NCBI GenBank assembly: GCA_944363995.1
Contig: CALVVV010000031.1
Location: 1 to 15,408, forward strand
Direction of reading: 5' to 3'
DNA: 15,408 bases
Source: an uncultured Bacilli bacterium
GTDB lineage: Bacteria; Bacillota_I; Bacilli_A; RF39; UBA660
Shown here: piece by piece, positions 1 through 7,335 of the stretch
Layout of the letters: each line of letters starts with the position of its first letter
Numbering within the stretch: position 1 is the stretch's first letter
The notes under the pieces: model-generated
Databases searched by the model: none
What the model was told of the DNA's origin: nothing
The model's input: only the letters and a program-made list of their open reading frames with translations
Program-made: the position numbers and the translations under genes

Positions 1-178
1 TTTTATTATTTATACTATAATTATTGGCAGCTGATATTATACTTTTTACTGTTTGATCATATGATTTTTCTCTTGAATTTTCTATGACATTATCAATTAC
101 CGGAAATGTTATTAATGATATTACTGCTAGTATTATTAATACACCTATTAATTCAATTAAAGTAAAAGCTTTATTCAT
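1..178 (-). CDS. Type IV-like prepilin / pseudopilin, N-terminal part (runs off the window)
   Basis: The protein begins MNKAFTLIELIGVLIILAVI, a textbook class III prepilin leader. It has a short basic leader, a prepilin peptidase site before F5 (A|FTLIE, with the conserved Glu at +5), then one hydrophobic helix of about 20 residues. A more polar segment rich in N, S and K follows. After cleavage and N-methylation such proteins polymerise into type IV pili, competence pili or type II secretion pseudopili, and nothing here tells which. I chose the ATG at 178-176: GGAGAG at 190-185 lies 6 bases upstream of it, but directly abuts the alternative in-frame ATG at 184-182. Only 59 codons are inside the window, so the C-terminal globular domain is missing. 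A good promoter lies just upstream (205-233). Confidence 0.85.
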   Translation of the reverse strand, partial: MNKAFTLIELIGVLIILAVISLITFPVIDNVIENSREKSYDQTVKSIISAANNYSINNK

Positions 179-204
179 TTTCATCTCTCCTATTCTATAG
201 ATTA

Positions 205-233
205 ATTATATATTTTTTTTATTATTTTTGCAA
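205..233 (-). promoter_or_regulatory. Sigma-A-type promoter of the prepilin gene
   Basis: On the minus strand, TTGCAA (233-228) and a perfect TATAAT (210-205) are separated by exactly 17 bases. The expected start site near 198 gives a leader of about 20 bases containing the GGAGAG ribosome-binding site. The terminator just upstream makes this an independent unit. Confidence 0.6.
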
Positions 234-253
234 GTAAAATTGGTATTTTAAAC

Positions 254-290
254 AAAAAAAGTAAGGTTTAAATATTATAAGTAACCTTAC
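254..290 (-). terminator. Rho-independent terminator for leftward transcription
   Basis: An 8-bp inverted repeat, GTAAGGTT/AACCTTAC (261-268 and 283-290), has a 14-base loop. On the minus strand it is followed by seven T (260-254). It lies about 135 bases downstream of the last stop of the decayed gene at 426-1258, so it probably served that gene, and it now insulates the prepilin promoter. Confidence 0.7.
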
Positions 291-425
291 TATAATTATT
301 AAAACAATATAATAAATTATTTTATTTATAAGTATCTATATCATATTTAGATAAAGTTTTTTTAAATTAATTTTAGATTATAATTTTTTTATTATTTATT
401 AATATAATTTTTTTGGCAATAATGG
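291..425. other. AT-rich spacer, no feature seen
   Basis: I found no open frame with a ribosome-binding site, hairpin or repeat of note here. Composition is almost wholly A/T. Confidence 0.5.
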
Positions 426-1258
426 TTATTTAATTATTGTATTGATTTTACCGTTATAAATACCATAATTTTCGAATATTTTATTTAGATACTTTTAACT
501 GGAATTTTCTCTTTATAGTTATAAAAATAGATTTATAAATATACTATTTCATAATCAATATTTATATATTTTTTTATATATTATTTTATTTCCAATATTT
601 ATACTTATTTTTATATGTTTGCGTTAAAATATATATACTCTATTAATTTTAAATACTTTTTTTCTGCATTATTAATTTTAACTAATTACTCATCCCTTTT
701 TAATTTAATTGGTTTTAAATGATAATCTACTAAATTACCACCATAATAAACAATATTAGAATATCCATAATTTAATTTTTTTATATAAAATGTAATAGAA
801 ACATTTTTATAAATCTATTCATATCTATCAAAAAAAATTTCATCTTTACATATAAATTTAGCATTTATAATTAATAATACTATCTGAATCTTTTTTAGTT
901 AAACCATTTTTTATTATCCATTTAGAATATTTATTATTAAGATTATTGTCATATGTATTTAAATTTAAAGTTTTTAAACTTACTGTTTTTATATTGGGAT
1001 ATTTATCTATAAACATTTTAATTTCATTTAAATATTCTTCAAAATTCTTATGTTTTAACATAATTGAGTCTTACATTAGCTTTTTTAAAATTATCAGTAT
1101 TTATATAATCTCTTATATCCTAAAACTTTCATATCTTTTTTTGAATCAAAATAACATCTAGTAATTTCTATCATAAAATCATCTTTTAATAAATTAAATT
1201 TATCTTCTTCATAAAAAATATTCCCAAAATAGAAAAAAGATATATTAGATTGATTTAT
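426..1258 (-). pseudogene. Decayed protein gene, family not recognised
   Basis: Minus-strand translation gives consecutive protein-like stretches in different frames. They are: SNISFFYFGNIFYEEDK... (1258-1097, ending in TGA); a short NFKKANVRLNYVKT stretch ending in TAA at 1050-1048; NFEEYLNEIKMFIDKYPNIK... (to 858); then, after another frame change, NAKFICKDEIFF, SNIVYYGGNLVDYHLKPIKL and, near the end, NKIFENYGIYNGKINTIIK with a stop at 428-426. The pieces join into one plausible chain of about 250-270 residues with at least three frame changes and several in-frame stops. Charged and aromatic residues are mixed as in a soluble enzyme, unlike the monotonous translation of random AT-rich DNA. 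No start codon with a ribosome-binding site is visible, so the 5' end may also be lost. The 204-base frame at 858-1061 is part of this wreck rather than a gene of its own. Confidence 0.55.
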
Positions 1259-1314
1259 TTAAAAAATAAAACATTAGGACATAGTGTGAAAAAATTTTGG
1301 CAATTATTAGAAAA

Positions 1315-1346
1315 ATGAAAAAACAAGGAAAATTTAACCTTGTTTT
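1315..1346 (-). terminator. Terminator of the CotH-VTC-DUF4956 operon
   Basis: A 9-bp stem (1320-1328 with 1338-1346, core ACAAGG/CCTTGT) has a 9-base loop and a T-rich tail on the minus strand. The stem overlaps the last bases of the stop codon of the DUF4956 gene. Confidence 0.7.
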
Positions 1347-1992
1347 AGTTTATATTAATTATATGAATATCTTCTATATAATCGTTATCTAGTTCTAACA
1401 AATTATTAGCAAATTCTCTACCAACAACTTCATAAGTTAATTCAACTTTATCTTTTTTAATAGATTCAGTTTTTAAAATACAATTTTTATTAGCAAATAT
1501 TTTAGCTACTTCTATTGAATTTTTTTTATTAGTATTTACCACTAACAAATATTTTTCAATTGGTTTAAATACTTTAAAATAACTTATTAAGTAAAATAAT
1601 CCTAATAAAGCACAAGCGATTACAGTTATTAAATATAAGCCAGCACCTGACATAATACCTACAGCAATTGCCCAAAACATAAATATTGTATCAACAGGAT
1701 CTTTTACAGCTGTTCTGAAACGAACAATTGATAAGGCGCCTACCATACCTAAAGATAACGCTAAATTAGAGTTAATTGTTCTAATTACTAATGATGTTAC
1801 CATAGCTAATAATATAATTGATAATACAAATGATTTAGTATAAGATACTCCAGTATAAGTTTTTTTATAAATATAAGTTATAAATATAGCACATATAAAA
1901 GCAATAATAAGTGATATAAATAAATCACCAGTTGAAATTGTTCCAGTAAACTCTTCAACTACACCTTTTTTAATTAAATCTAAAAATCCCAT
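1345..1992 (-). CDS. DUF4956 family membrane protein
   Basis: This 215-residue integral membrane protein has about four hydrophobic segments (roughly 24-42, 54-72, 103-118 and 119-140) and a soluble C-terminal tail of about 70 residues. The stretch GALSIVRFRTAVKDPVDT (85-102), followed by FWAIAVGIMSGAG, is the hallmark of the DUF4956 family. The biochemical role of the family is unknown. It is repeatedly encoded beside VTC-domain polyphosphate polymerases and CotH kinases, as here. AAGGAG overlaps the stop codon of the VTC gene and lies 8 bases before this ATG, and only 2 bases separate the two genes, so translation is probably coupled. A role as membrane partner or channel for the VTC protein is inference. 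Confidence 0.85.
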   Translation of the reverse strand: MGFLDLIKKGVVEEFTGTISTGDLFISLIIAFICAIFITYIYKKTYTGVSYTKSFVLSIILLAMVTSLVIRTINSNLALSLGMVGALSIVRFRTAVKDPVDTIFMFWAIAVGIMSGAGLYLITVIACALLGLFYLISYFKVFKPIEKYLLVVNTNKKNSIEVAKIFANKNCILKTESIKKDKVELTYEVVGREFANNLLELDNDYIEDIHIININ

Positions 1993-1994
1993 AA

Positions 1995-2660
1995 TTAAAT
2001 CTCCTTCTTTTCAAAACATAATGCATATTTAGATATTGCTTGTCTAACACTTGGTATATTCATAATAACCGAAGCAATATGTTTAGGTAACATTTCATTA
2101 AATTTAACTTCTAAAACTACATCATCTAAAACATCATAAGTTAACAATTCACCAAATAAATCATGACTAAATCTACCCGATTTAATGTTTTCATCAAAAG
2201 TAATTCTTGTATCAAACAAAGGATATGTATAAGCTAATCGATTATAATCAACTATTACTGCTGGTTTTAATCCTTTAGTTTTAATGAGAGTTACAAATTC
2301 TTTTAATAAATTATCTGATAAATCAATATCATCTAATTGATTATTAATTATTTTATTATAAACTTCTTTATTAATTATTGTTTGTTCTTTGTGAGTTAAA
2401 TCCCTATCCTTATCTTTTCTTTCTAATCTAATAAATGAATCATCTAAATTATAAACTCTAATACGATATTTTTTTCTTTTTTCTACCCCATCAACTTTTT
2501 CATAATAAGCACTATTATTGATATCATCAAAATATAAACTTCTTATAAAATAAGTATTATCAATTGAATTTTCATCAATATCCATAATCAAAGCAAGTTG
2601 ATTTTTTAACATTTCAGAATAAGCTTTATTGATTATAAATTTTAATTCATGTCTATACAT
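1995..2660 (-). CDS. VTC-domain (polyphosphate polymerase-type) protein
   Basis: This 221-residue protein consists of a single VTC domain, the tunnel-fold catalytic module that in yeast Vtc4 builds polyphosphate from ATP. Family blocks visible in order are YRHELKF (2-8), IRSLYFDD (39-46), EKVDG...RKKYRIRVY (54-70), RLERKDK (78-84), VDYNRLAY (138-145), RITFDENI (152-159), LEVKFNE.LP (183-192) and SKYAL (210-214). The basic and acidic residues in these blocks line the triphosphate tunnel in known structures. No membrane segment or signal peptide is seen, so it should be cytosolic. The start at 2660 (MYRHELKF) is preferred over an in-frame ATG at 2714 because family similarity begins exactly there. 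It overlaps the end of the CotH gene by 8 bases, which suggests coupling. The substrate cannot be read from the sequence. Confidence 0.85.
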   Translation of the reverse strand: MYRHELKFIINKAYSEMLKNQLALIMDIDENSIDNTYFIRSLYFDDINNSAYYEKVDGVEKRKKYRIRVYNLDDSFIRLERKDKDRDLTHKEQTIINKEVYNKIINNQLDDIDLSDNLLKEFVTLIKTKGLKPAVIVDYNRLAYTYPLFDTRITFDENIKSGRFSHDLFGELLTYDVLDDVVLEVKFNEMLPKHIASVIMNIPSVRQAISKYALCFEKKEI

Positions 2661-5502
2661 CTTCAAAATATTTTTCCATCTCCTTACTTGACAAGTTAAA
2701 ATACCACTTAACACTATTTAGCATATAACTTCTTCTTTCTTTAATATAATTTTCTAATTTATCTAATTCATTATACCAAGTCGACATCGTATAACCCCAT
2801 CTTTCTTGATTACGTGGCATTTCTGGTTCAATTAAATTTTTTAACTCATTAAATCTATTTAAAACATTACTATCTGTCCAAACATTATTCATATTGTAAG
2901 ATAATCTTTCTAAAAATAGTTGCTTAAACTCTTTATTTTTTAATAAATTAATTAACAATGTGTTATCATAATGATATTCACTCATACCATTTGGATCAAT
3001 CATCCAATTTAAGTAATTAAATCTTTGATTATAAAATGCATAATCAAAATCATAAAAAATCATTTTTATTTTACCATCATCTAATAAAATATTATTAAAA
3101 TATCTTTGATTAACAATATCATTATTAGTTGTATATAATTCACCAATCCAATAATCAATATAGTTTTCAATATCTAACATTTCTTTTACTTTATTATAAT
3201 TAACAGTATTAGATATATCATTAGATTTAACAAAATTGATTAATTTAGTATAAAAATCACGAGAACCATATTTTACTTCACCATCGATTCTTATAATATT
3301 AGAATAACTTCCTTCAACATTATAATGATTTTGGATAAAATCTTCATCGACTTTTTCTCTTAAATAATAAATTCCCCAATAGTTACCATTAACATATAAA
3401 ATAACTGGTTTATAAGCTTGAACATCAACAGTTCCATAATCATCCATTATTGATGTAGCAAGTTCATCTCTTATCATTGAAAGATTATTATCTTGTGATC
3501 CACTTCTTATAACTAATGATTTATAATTAGTCGCTTCCCTATTATCAAATACTTTATATTCTAAAGATGAATCACCATATTTTGAAGAAAATTTTAAAGC
3601 GAAACTTTTTTTATTGATATATCTTGTACTACCACCAAATAATTTTAATCCACAATCAATAGTAAAACTACCAGTACTTTCAAATAATTCGGCATGAACA
3701 GGTAATGTTAAAGAAGAACCACCCGCATTTAAAATTCTCGTAAAATCACTAGGATTAAGACCCAATGATAAAACTGGTAAAGTATGATTTTCATTAATAA
3801 TATAAGAAGCTGTTACCGTTTCACTTGATTTTTTTCCTGTTTCATAATTAATGGCACGAACTACCGTTGTTTTTGATAAAACAAGAGGACTATTATATAC
3901 TTTAGAATTAGTTGTCGGCTCACTACCATCTAAAGTATAATATATAGTCCCTGAACCATTTATTTCAATTGTTAAGTTTTCAACATCATTATATATTCCT
4001 GGTTTAGTATTAAAAGTCGGTGTATAAGCAATTGCATCTACTCCTAAACTATTTTTTTTACCTGGCGTTGGTGATTTAAAATAATAAAAACCATCATCAT
4101 TTCTTCCATAACTATATCCTTTTGGGATGTTAGAAATAAAAATAGAATCAATTATTTCGCCGTTTTTATATAAATATAAGCTTTCAGTTGGTGATATTTT
4201 AAAATTTGCATGTTTATAACTACTATTACTGTTATTTATATTACCTGAAGCCATTAAAATATAATATTCACCTGGTTTTAGTTCTTTATCTTCTAATTGG
4301 TATAAATTAATATTATCTACATCAGTTGTTATCGTATAATTGCTTAATTTAATTGTCTTATCACTATTATTATATAACTCTATAAAATCATAATAATTGC
4401 CACCATTTTGCGGTAAATAAGTATTATTACTTGACATAACTTCATTAATAATTAAATCACTAGGATTACTTCGATATTCTTGATTAAATTTTGTAATATC
4501 ATCATTATCATACCCTGGACTTATATTTATTCCCTCATAAAATGTACCATTAGTTTTAATATACGCATAACCACCAGTTACATTAGTATAATCAACTTGC
4601 TCAACTATTTTATTTTTTTTAGATAAAATTAACGTTCCTGAACTTTTATTTAATTTAAAATCAGTATGATTTATATTATCTAGTTCAGTTGCATAAAATA
4701 AATATACTTCATTACTTTTTAATATAACATCTGGTAATTGCCAAGAAAAAGGTTCTAAAAAATCATTAGATAAAAAATAATCATGTAAATTAATACTTTT
4801 ATTACCAGTATTTTTTATTTCAATATAGGATAAAAATTCACCATTAATATTAAAATTACCTTTATTATTTGGTAAAAACTCATTTATTATTAAAACATCT
4901 TCAGTTGTTTTTAATGATTCTAAATATTTATTTCTGCCTTCTTTATTATTGTCAAAACCAGGAGTGATTTCCGCAGTTTTAAACCAAATTCCCTCGCTAT
5001 TTCTGGCCATAGTAGTGTTTTTTTCTAAGCTTTCAGTTCTAATAGAATCGATTACTTTTCCATTTGGCTTTTTTAAAGTTATTAACTCGCCGCCTTCTTT
5101 TTTTAATGCGAAATTAGCGTACATTCCTTCACTATTTACTCCTGCTAAATATACAATTAAATATTCTTTACTTTTAATTGTTACATTAGGAAATATCCAT
5201 TTAGATTTTCCTGATTCTTCATCACTTAAAGTATAATTAGCTAAATTAATATCTTCATCAGAACCATTATATAATTCTATCCAATCATATATATTTCCCT
5301 CACTATCAGTATAAGATCCTTTATTAGAAGTCATTATTTCATTTATAACTAATTGTTTGACATTTATTTCATCATCAGATAAAGAGGTAAAAATATTATC
5401 CTTATCATTAATTAAAAAATCAATTACTGTCAATATCAATATTATGCCAACTAAAGATACTATAAAAATGGTGTTTTCTTTTAATTTTTCTTTTTCAAAC
5501 AT
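2653..5502 (-). CDS. Membrane-anchored CotH-type kinase with three lamin-tail domains
   Basis: This 949-residue extracytoplasmic protein has, in order: a basic N-terminus and one membrane helix (about 12-30); three lamin-tail (LTD) beta domains (about 50-170, 203-325 and 350-465), each opening with INEIM/INEFL/INEVM and a W/Y-IEL or FIELYN core; a chitobiase-type beta domain (about 490-570, motif YYTLDGSEPT); and a CotH kinase domain (about 573-855). In the CotH part, LKLFGGSTR, SLVIRSGSQD..MIRDELA, YVNGNYWGIYYLREKVDEDF, a TTNNDI...RYFNN block and FYDFDYAF match the family, whose spore-coat members phosphorylate coat proteins. The acidic DFD motif is the expected metal-binding site. The ATG at 5502-5500 has AGGTGG 5 bases upstream. 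A GTG further upstream in frame lies inside that ribosome-binding site and is unlikely to be the start. This is the first gene of an operon with the VTC and DUF4956 genes. The natural substrate is unknown. Confidence 0.85.
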   Translation of the reverse strand: MFEKEKLKENTIFIVSLVGIILILTVIDFLINDKDNIFTSLSDDEINVKQLVINEIMTSNKGSYTDSEGNIYDWIELYNGSDEDINLANYTLSDEESGKSKWIFPNVTIKSKEYLIVYLAGVNSEGMYANFALKKEGGELITLKKPNGKVIDSIRTESLEKNTTMARNSEGIWFKTAEITPGFDNNKEGRNKYLESLKTTEDVLIINEFLPNNKGNFNINGEFLSYIEIKNTGNKSINLHDYFLSNDFLEPFSWQLPDVILKSNEVYLFYATELDNINHTDFKLNKSSGTLILSKKNKIVEQVDYTNVTGGYAYIKTNGTFYEGINISPGYDNDDITKFNQEYRSNPSDLIINEVMSSNNTYLPQNGGNYYDFIELYNNSDKTIKLSNYTITTDVDNINLYQLEDKELKPGEYYILMASGNINNSNSSYKHANFKISPTESLYLYKNGEIIDSIFISNIPKGYSYGRNDDGFYYFKSPTPGKKNSLGVDAIAYTPTFNTKPGIYNDVENLTIEINGSGTIYYTLDGSEPTTNSKVYNSPLVLSKTTVVRAINYETGKKSSETVTASYIINENHTLPVLSLGLNPSDFTRILNAGGSSLTLPVHAELFESTGSFTIDCGLKLFGGSTRYINKKSFALKFSSKYGDSSLEYKVFDNREATNYKSLVIRSGSQDNNLSMIRDELATSIMDDYGTVDVQAYKPVILYVNGNYWGIYYLREKVDEDFIQNHYNVEGSYSNIIRIDGEVKYGSRDFYTKLINFVKSNDISNTVNYNKVKEMLDIENYIDYWIGELYTTNNDIVNQRYFNNILLDDGKIKMIFYDFDYAFYNQRFNYLNWMIDPNGMSEYHYDNTLLINLLKNKEFKQLFLERLSYNMNNVWTDSNVLNRFNELKNLIEPEMPRNQERWGYTMSTWYNELDKLENYIKERRSYMLNSVKWYFNLSSKEMEKYFEDV

Positions 5503-5524
5503 GCAAACCACCTACATTATCAAT

Positions 5525-5553
5525 ATAATATCACATAAACATATACTAGACAA
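5525..5553 (-). promoter_or_regulatory. Promoter of the CotH-VTC-DUF4956 operon
   Basis: On the minus strand, TTGTCT (5553-5548) and TATTAT (5530-5525) are separated by 17 bases, close to the sigma-A consensus at the -10 (5 of 6) and weaker at the -35 (4 of 6). The start would fall near 5518, giving a very short leader before AGGTGG and the ATG. Confidence 0.45.
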
Positions 5554-5566
5554 TATACAATTGTCT
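5548..5566. promoter_or_regulatory. Palindrome over the -35 element, possible operator
   Basis: AGACAATATACAATTGTCT is a perfect 6-bp inverted repeat with a 7-base spacer. Its left arm is the -35 box of the CotH operon promoter. A second perfect palindrome, ACAAATATTTGT, lies at 5574-5585. The size and position suit a dimeric repressor, but no regulator is identified. Confidence 0.35.
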
Positions 5567-5586
5567 ATTTGTAACAAATATTTGTC

Positions 5587-5631
5587 AAAAAAAACTGATA
5601 ACAAATTAAATTTTTTTGATTTTATCAGTTT
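5587..5631 (-). terminator. Rho-independent terminator upstream of the CotH promoter
   Basis: A 10-bp stem (5592-5601 with 5622-5631, core ACTGATAA/TTATCAGT) has a 20-base loop that can pair further. On the minus strand it is followed by five more T (5591-5587). No intact minus-strand gene ends just before it. It either catches read-through from the serine hydrolase gene or is left from a lost gene. Confidence 0.55.
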
Positions 5632-5741
5632 CTTTAATAAACAAAAATATTGATCAATAAAATGTTCAAGGATTATTTTATTCATTGCTGTATAATCACT
5701 ATATATATTAATAGTGCTATCTTTCTATAATTTACATCTAG
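5632..5741. other. AT-rich stretch between terminator and glycosidase remnant
   Basis: No start codon with a ribosome-binding site or credible gene is seen on either strand. The minus strand reads protein-like pieces broken by a stop (for example NQFLLGNLIVDSTRCKL near 5780-5729), too short to call. Confidence 0.4.
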
Positions 5742-6299
5742 TCGAATCAACTATTAAATTACCTAACAAAAATTGATTTTTTTCTTTTTTCAGTTAATGA
5801 TAACATTTTAACGCCAACTGGAACCGTTATTCAAAATGGTAAAGTCATATCAATTGGATCTCCTAACCGACACGGCGGAGGCTTAATTGGCTTTAATAAA
5901 GATTATATTTTAACCACTGCCAGTGCTGAAGAGGCAATAAAAGAAGGAATTGTAGATGCTGTTACTTTTGGTCCTTTTTTAATTGTTAATGGTATCTCAG
6001 CCCAAGTTTCTGGAAATGGCGGTTGGGGATATGCTAATAGAACCGCTATCGCTCAGCGAAAAGACGGTATTGTCTTATTTTTAGTTATTGATGGCAGAGG
6101 AGCAAATGGTAGTGATGGTATTTCAATTAAAGATATGATTACTTTATTTGAACGTTATGGAGCTTATAATGCTGCTAATTTAGATGGTGGTGGTTCTTCT
6201 AGTTTAGTTATAAATAATAAATTAATAAATAATCATCGTGGGTTTGGTTACACAGGTGCTAGATACTTGCCAAACGCTTGGATATTAGAAAACAAGTAA
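5742..6299 (+). pseudogene. 5'-truncated phosphodiester glycosidase (NAGPA-type domain)
   Basis: From 5793 an uninterrupted frame of 168 codons encodes the C-terminal half of a phosphodiester glycosidase domain, the NAGPA family that cleaves sugar-phosphodiester bonds in surface polymers. Clear family blocks are PTGTVIQNGKVI (8-19), AVTFGPFLIVNG (56-67), RTAIAQRKDGIVLFLVIDGR (83-102), YGAYNAANLDGGGSSSLV (122-139) and the closing YLPNAWI. The usual N-terminal membrane anchor and first half of the domain are absent. The frame is open back to 5742 but has no start codon with a ribosome-binding site, and a T-rich run (5778-5790) marks the junction. The retained part is intact and noticeably richer in G+C codons than its neighbours, so the truncation looks fairly recent. 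It is the only plus-strand coding sequence in the window. Expression is unlikely. Confidence 0.75.
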
Positions 6300-6324
6300 A
6301 TTTAAATCTTTACTTGTTTTCTAA
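6285..6324. terminator. Convergent hairpin, probable bidirectional terminator
   Basis: A perfect 16-bp inverted repeat (6285-6300 with 6309-6324) has an 8-base loop and includes AAAACAAGTAAA and its complement. It lies where the plus-strand glycosidase remnant and the minus-strand serine hydrolase gene meet, and it includes coding bases of both 3' ends. There is no long T tract beyond the stem on either strand, so termination activity is inferred from position and stem length. Confidence 0.5.
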
Positions 6325-7327
6325 ATATAAAATTTGCTATATACTTTCTTTTATTAGCTAATAAATTATTATCTCTATTTGGATGAATTCGATTAGATAG
6401 AATAATAATAGCTATTTTGTTACTTCGATCAATTATCAAAGTATTACCAGTAAATCCAGTATGATAAATTGTATTATTACTACAAAAAGATCCAGTTATC
6501 TTACTTTTGCCAATCCCCCATCCAATAGACCTTACATTCTTTTCTTTTCCTTTAACAAATGGTTTAAACCATAAATCAATATATTTTTTATCAATATAAT
6601 GTTTATTATCAACAATTCCATCATTTAAAATCATTTTAGAAAATTTTATTAAATCAAAAACATTAGAAAACAATCCAGCATTTCCTAATACTCCCCCCAT
6701 CATGTAAGCTTTTTCATCATGAACAACCCCTCTTACAATTCCTCTTTTACTAGTAACTTCAGTTGGTGCACATAAATCTTTATTGTTAGGTATAAAAGTA
6801 GTATTATTCATATGAAGCGGTTTAAAAATTTTTTCATAAGCTAAAATATCTAATTTTTCTTTATAGACTTTTTCAACAATAAATCCTAAAAAAATAAAAT
6901 TCAAATCAGAATATATAACATCACTATTAGTTTGATAATATAATTCTTTATTGTAAAAAAATTCAATCAATTCCTCTTTATTAGTTATATTTTCCCATTT
7001 TACATCAGCAATTAATCCCGATGAATGCGTTAATAAATTAAATATTGTTATATTTTCATATTTAAATTTTGGTAAATATTTTTTTACTTTATCATTTAAT
7101 TTAATTTTATTTTCTTCTAATAATTTAGTTATTAAAACATTAGTAACTATTACTTTAGTTAAAGAAGCTAAATCATATAAAGTATCTATATTATTTTTTT
7201 CCAATTTAGGTATTAATGCTTTAAAACCAACCGTTCCATATTCAATTTTGTTATTGTTTATAATCGCATAATTACAACCAGGAAATACTTTTTGTTTAAC
7301 TAATTTTGCAAAATAGTCTTTATACAT
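6302..7327 (-). CDS. Beta-lactamase-fold serine hydrolase (class C / PBP4* type)
   Basis: This 341-residue enzyme of the penicillin-recognising serine hydrolase family shows the three active-site motifs. S55-L-T-K58 carries the nucleophile and general base, Y139-S-D takes the YxN position, and H289-T-G replaces the KTG strand motif as in many class C-like hydrolases. LLTHSSGL (98-105) and GIVRGVVHDEKAYMMGGVLG.AGLFS (196-221) are also typical. The second block recalls AmiE/YbbE-type N-acetylmuramoyl-L-alanine amidases of muropeptide recycling. No signal peptide or membrane helix is seen, so it is probably cytosolic, which would suit muropeptide or peptide turnover. The ATG at 7327 has AGGTG 5 bases upstream and begins 8 bases after the antiporter stop, whereas an upstream ATG at 7384 would overlap the antiporter gene. 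It is the last gene of the operon. Substrate unassigned. Confidence 0.8.
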   Translation of the reverse strand: MYKDYFAKLVKQKVFPGCNYAIINNNKIEYGTVGFKALIPKLEKNNIDTLYDLASLTKVIVTNVLITKLLEENKIKLNDKVKKYLPKFKYENITIFNLLTHSSGLIADVKWENITNKEELIEFFYNKELYYQTNSDVIYSDLNFIFLGFIVEKVYKEKLDILAYEKIFKPLHMNNTTFIPNNKDLCAPTEVTSKRGIVRGVVHDEKAYMMGGVLGNAGLFSNVFDLIKFSKMILNDGIVDNKHYIDKKYIDLWFKPFVKGKEKNVRSIGWGIGKSKITGSFCSNNTIYHTGFTGNTLIIDRSNKIAIIILSNRIHPNRDNNLLANKRKYIANFIFRKQVKI

Positions 7328-7335
7328 AAAATCAC

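Noticed and set aside
946..1161. Plus-strand open frame of 71 codons
   Set aside because: It lies opposite the decayed minus-strand gene, has no ribosome-binding site, and is a low-complexity I/F/L/S translation typical of antisense AT-rich DNA.
5503..5640. Riboswitch or T-box leader before the CotH gene
   Set aside because: The only clear structure is a simple terminator upstream of the promoter. No T-box or known aptamer core is visible, and the leader would be very short.
4949..5653. Two plus-strand open frames (4949-5236 and 5357-5653) inside and beyond the CotH gene
   Set aside because: They are antisense to well-conserved LTD coding sequence or its promoter, lack ribosome-binding sites and show no family features.
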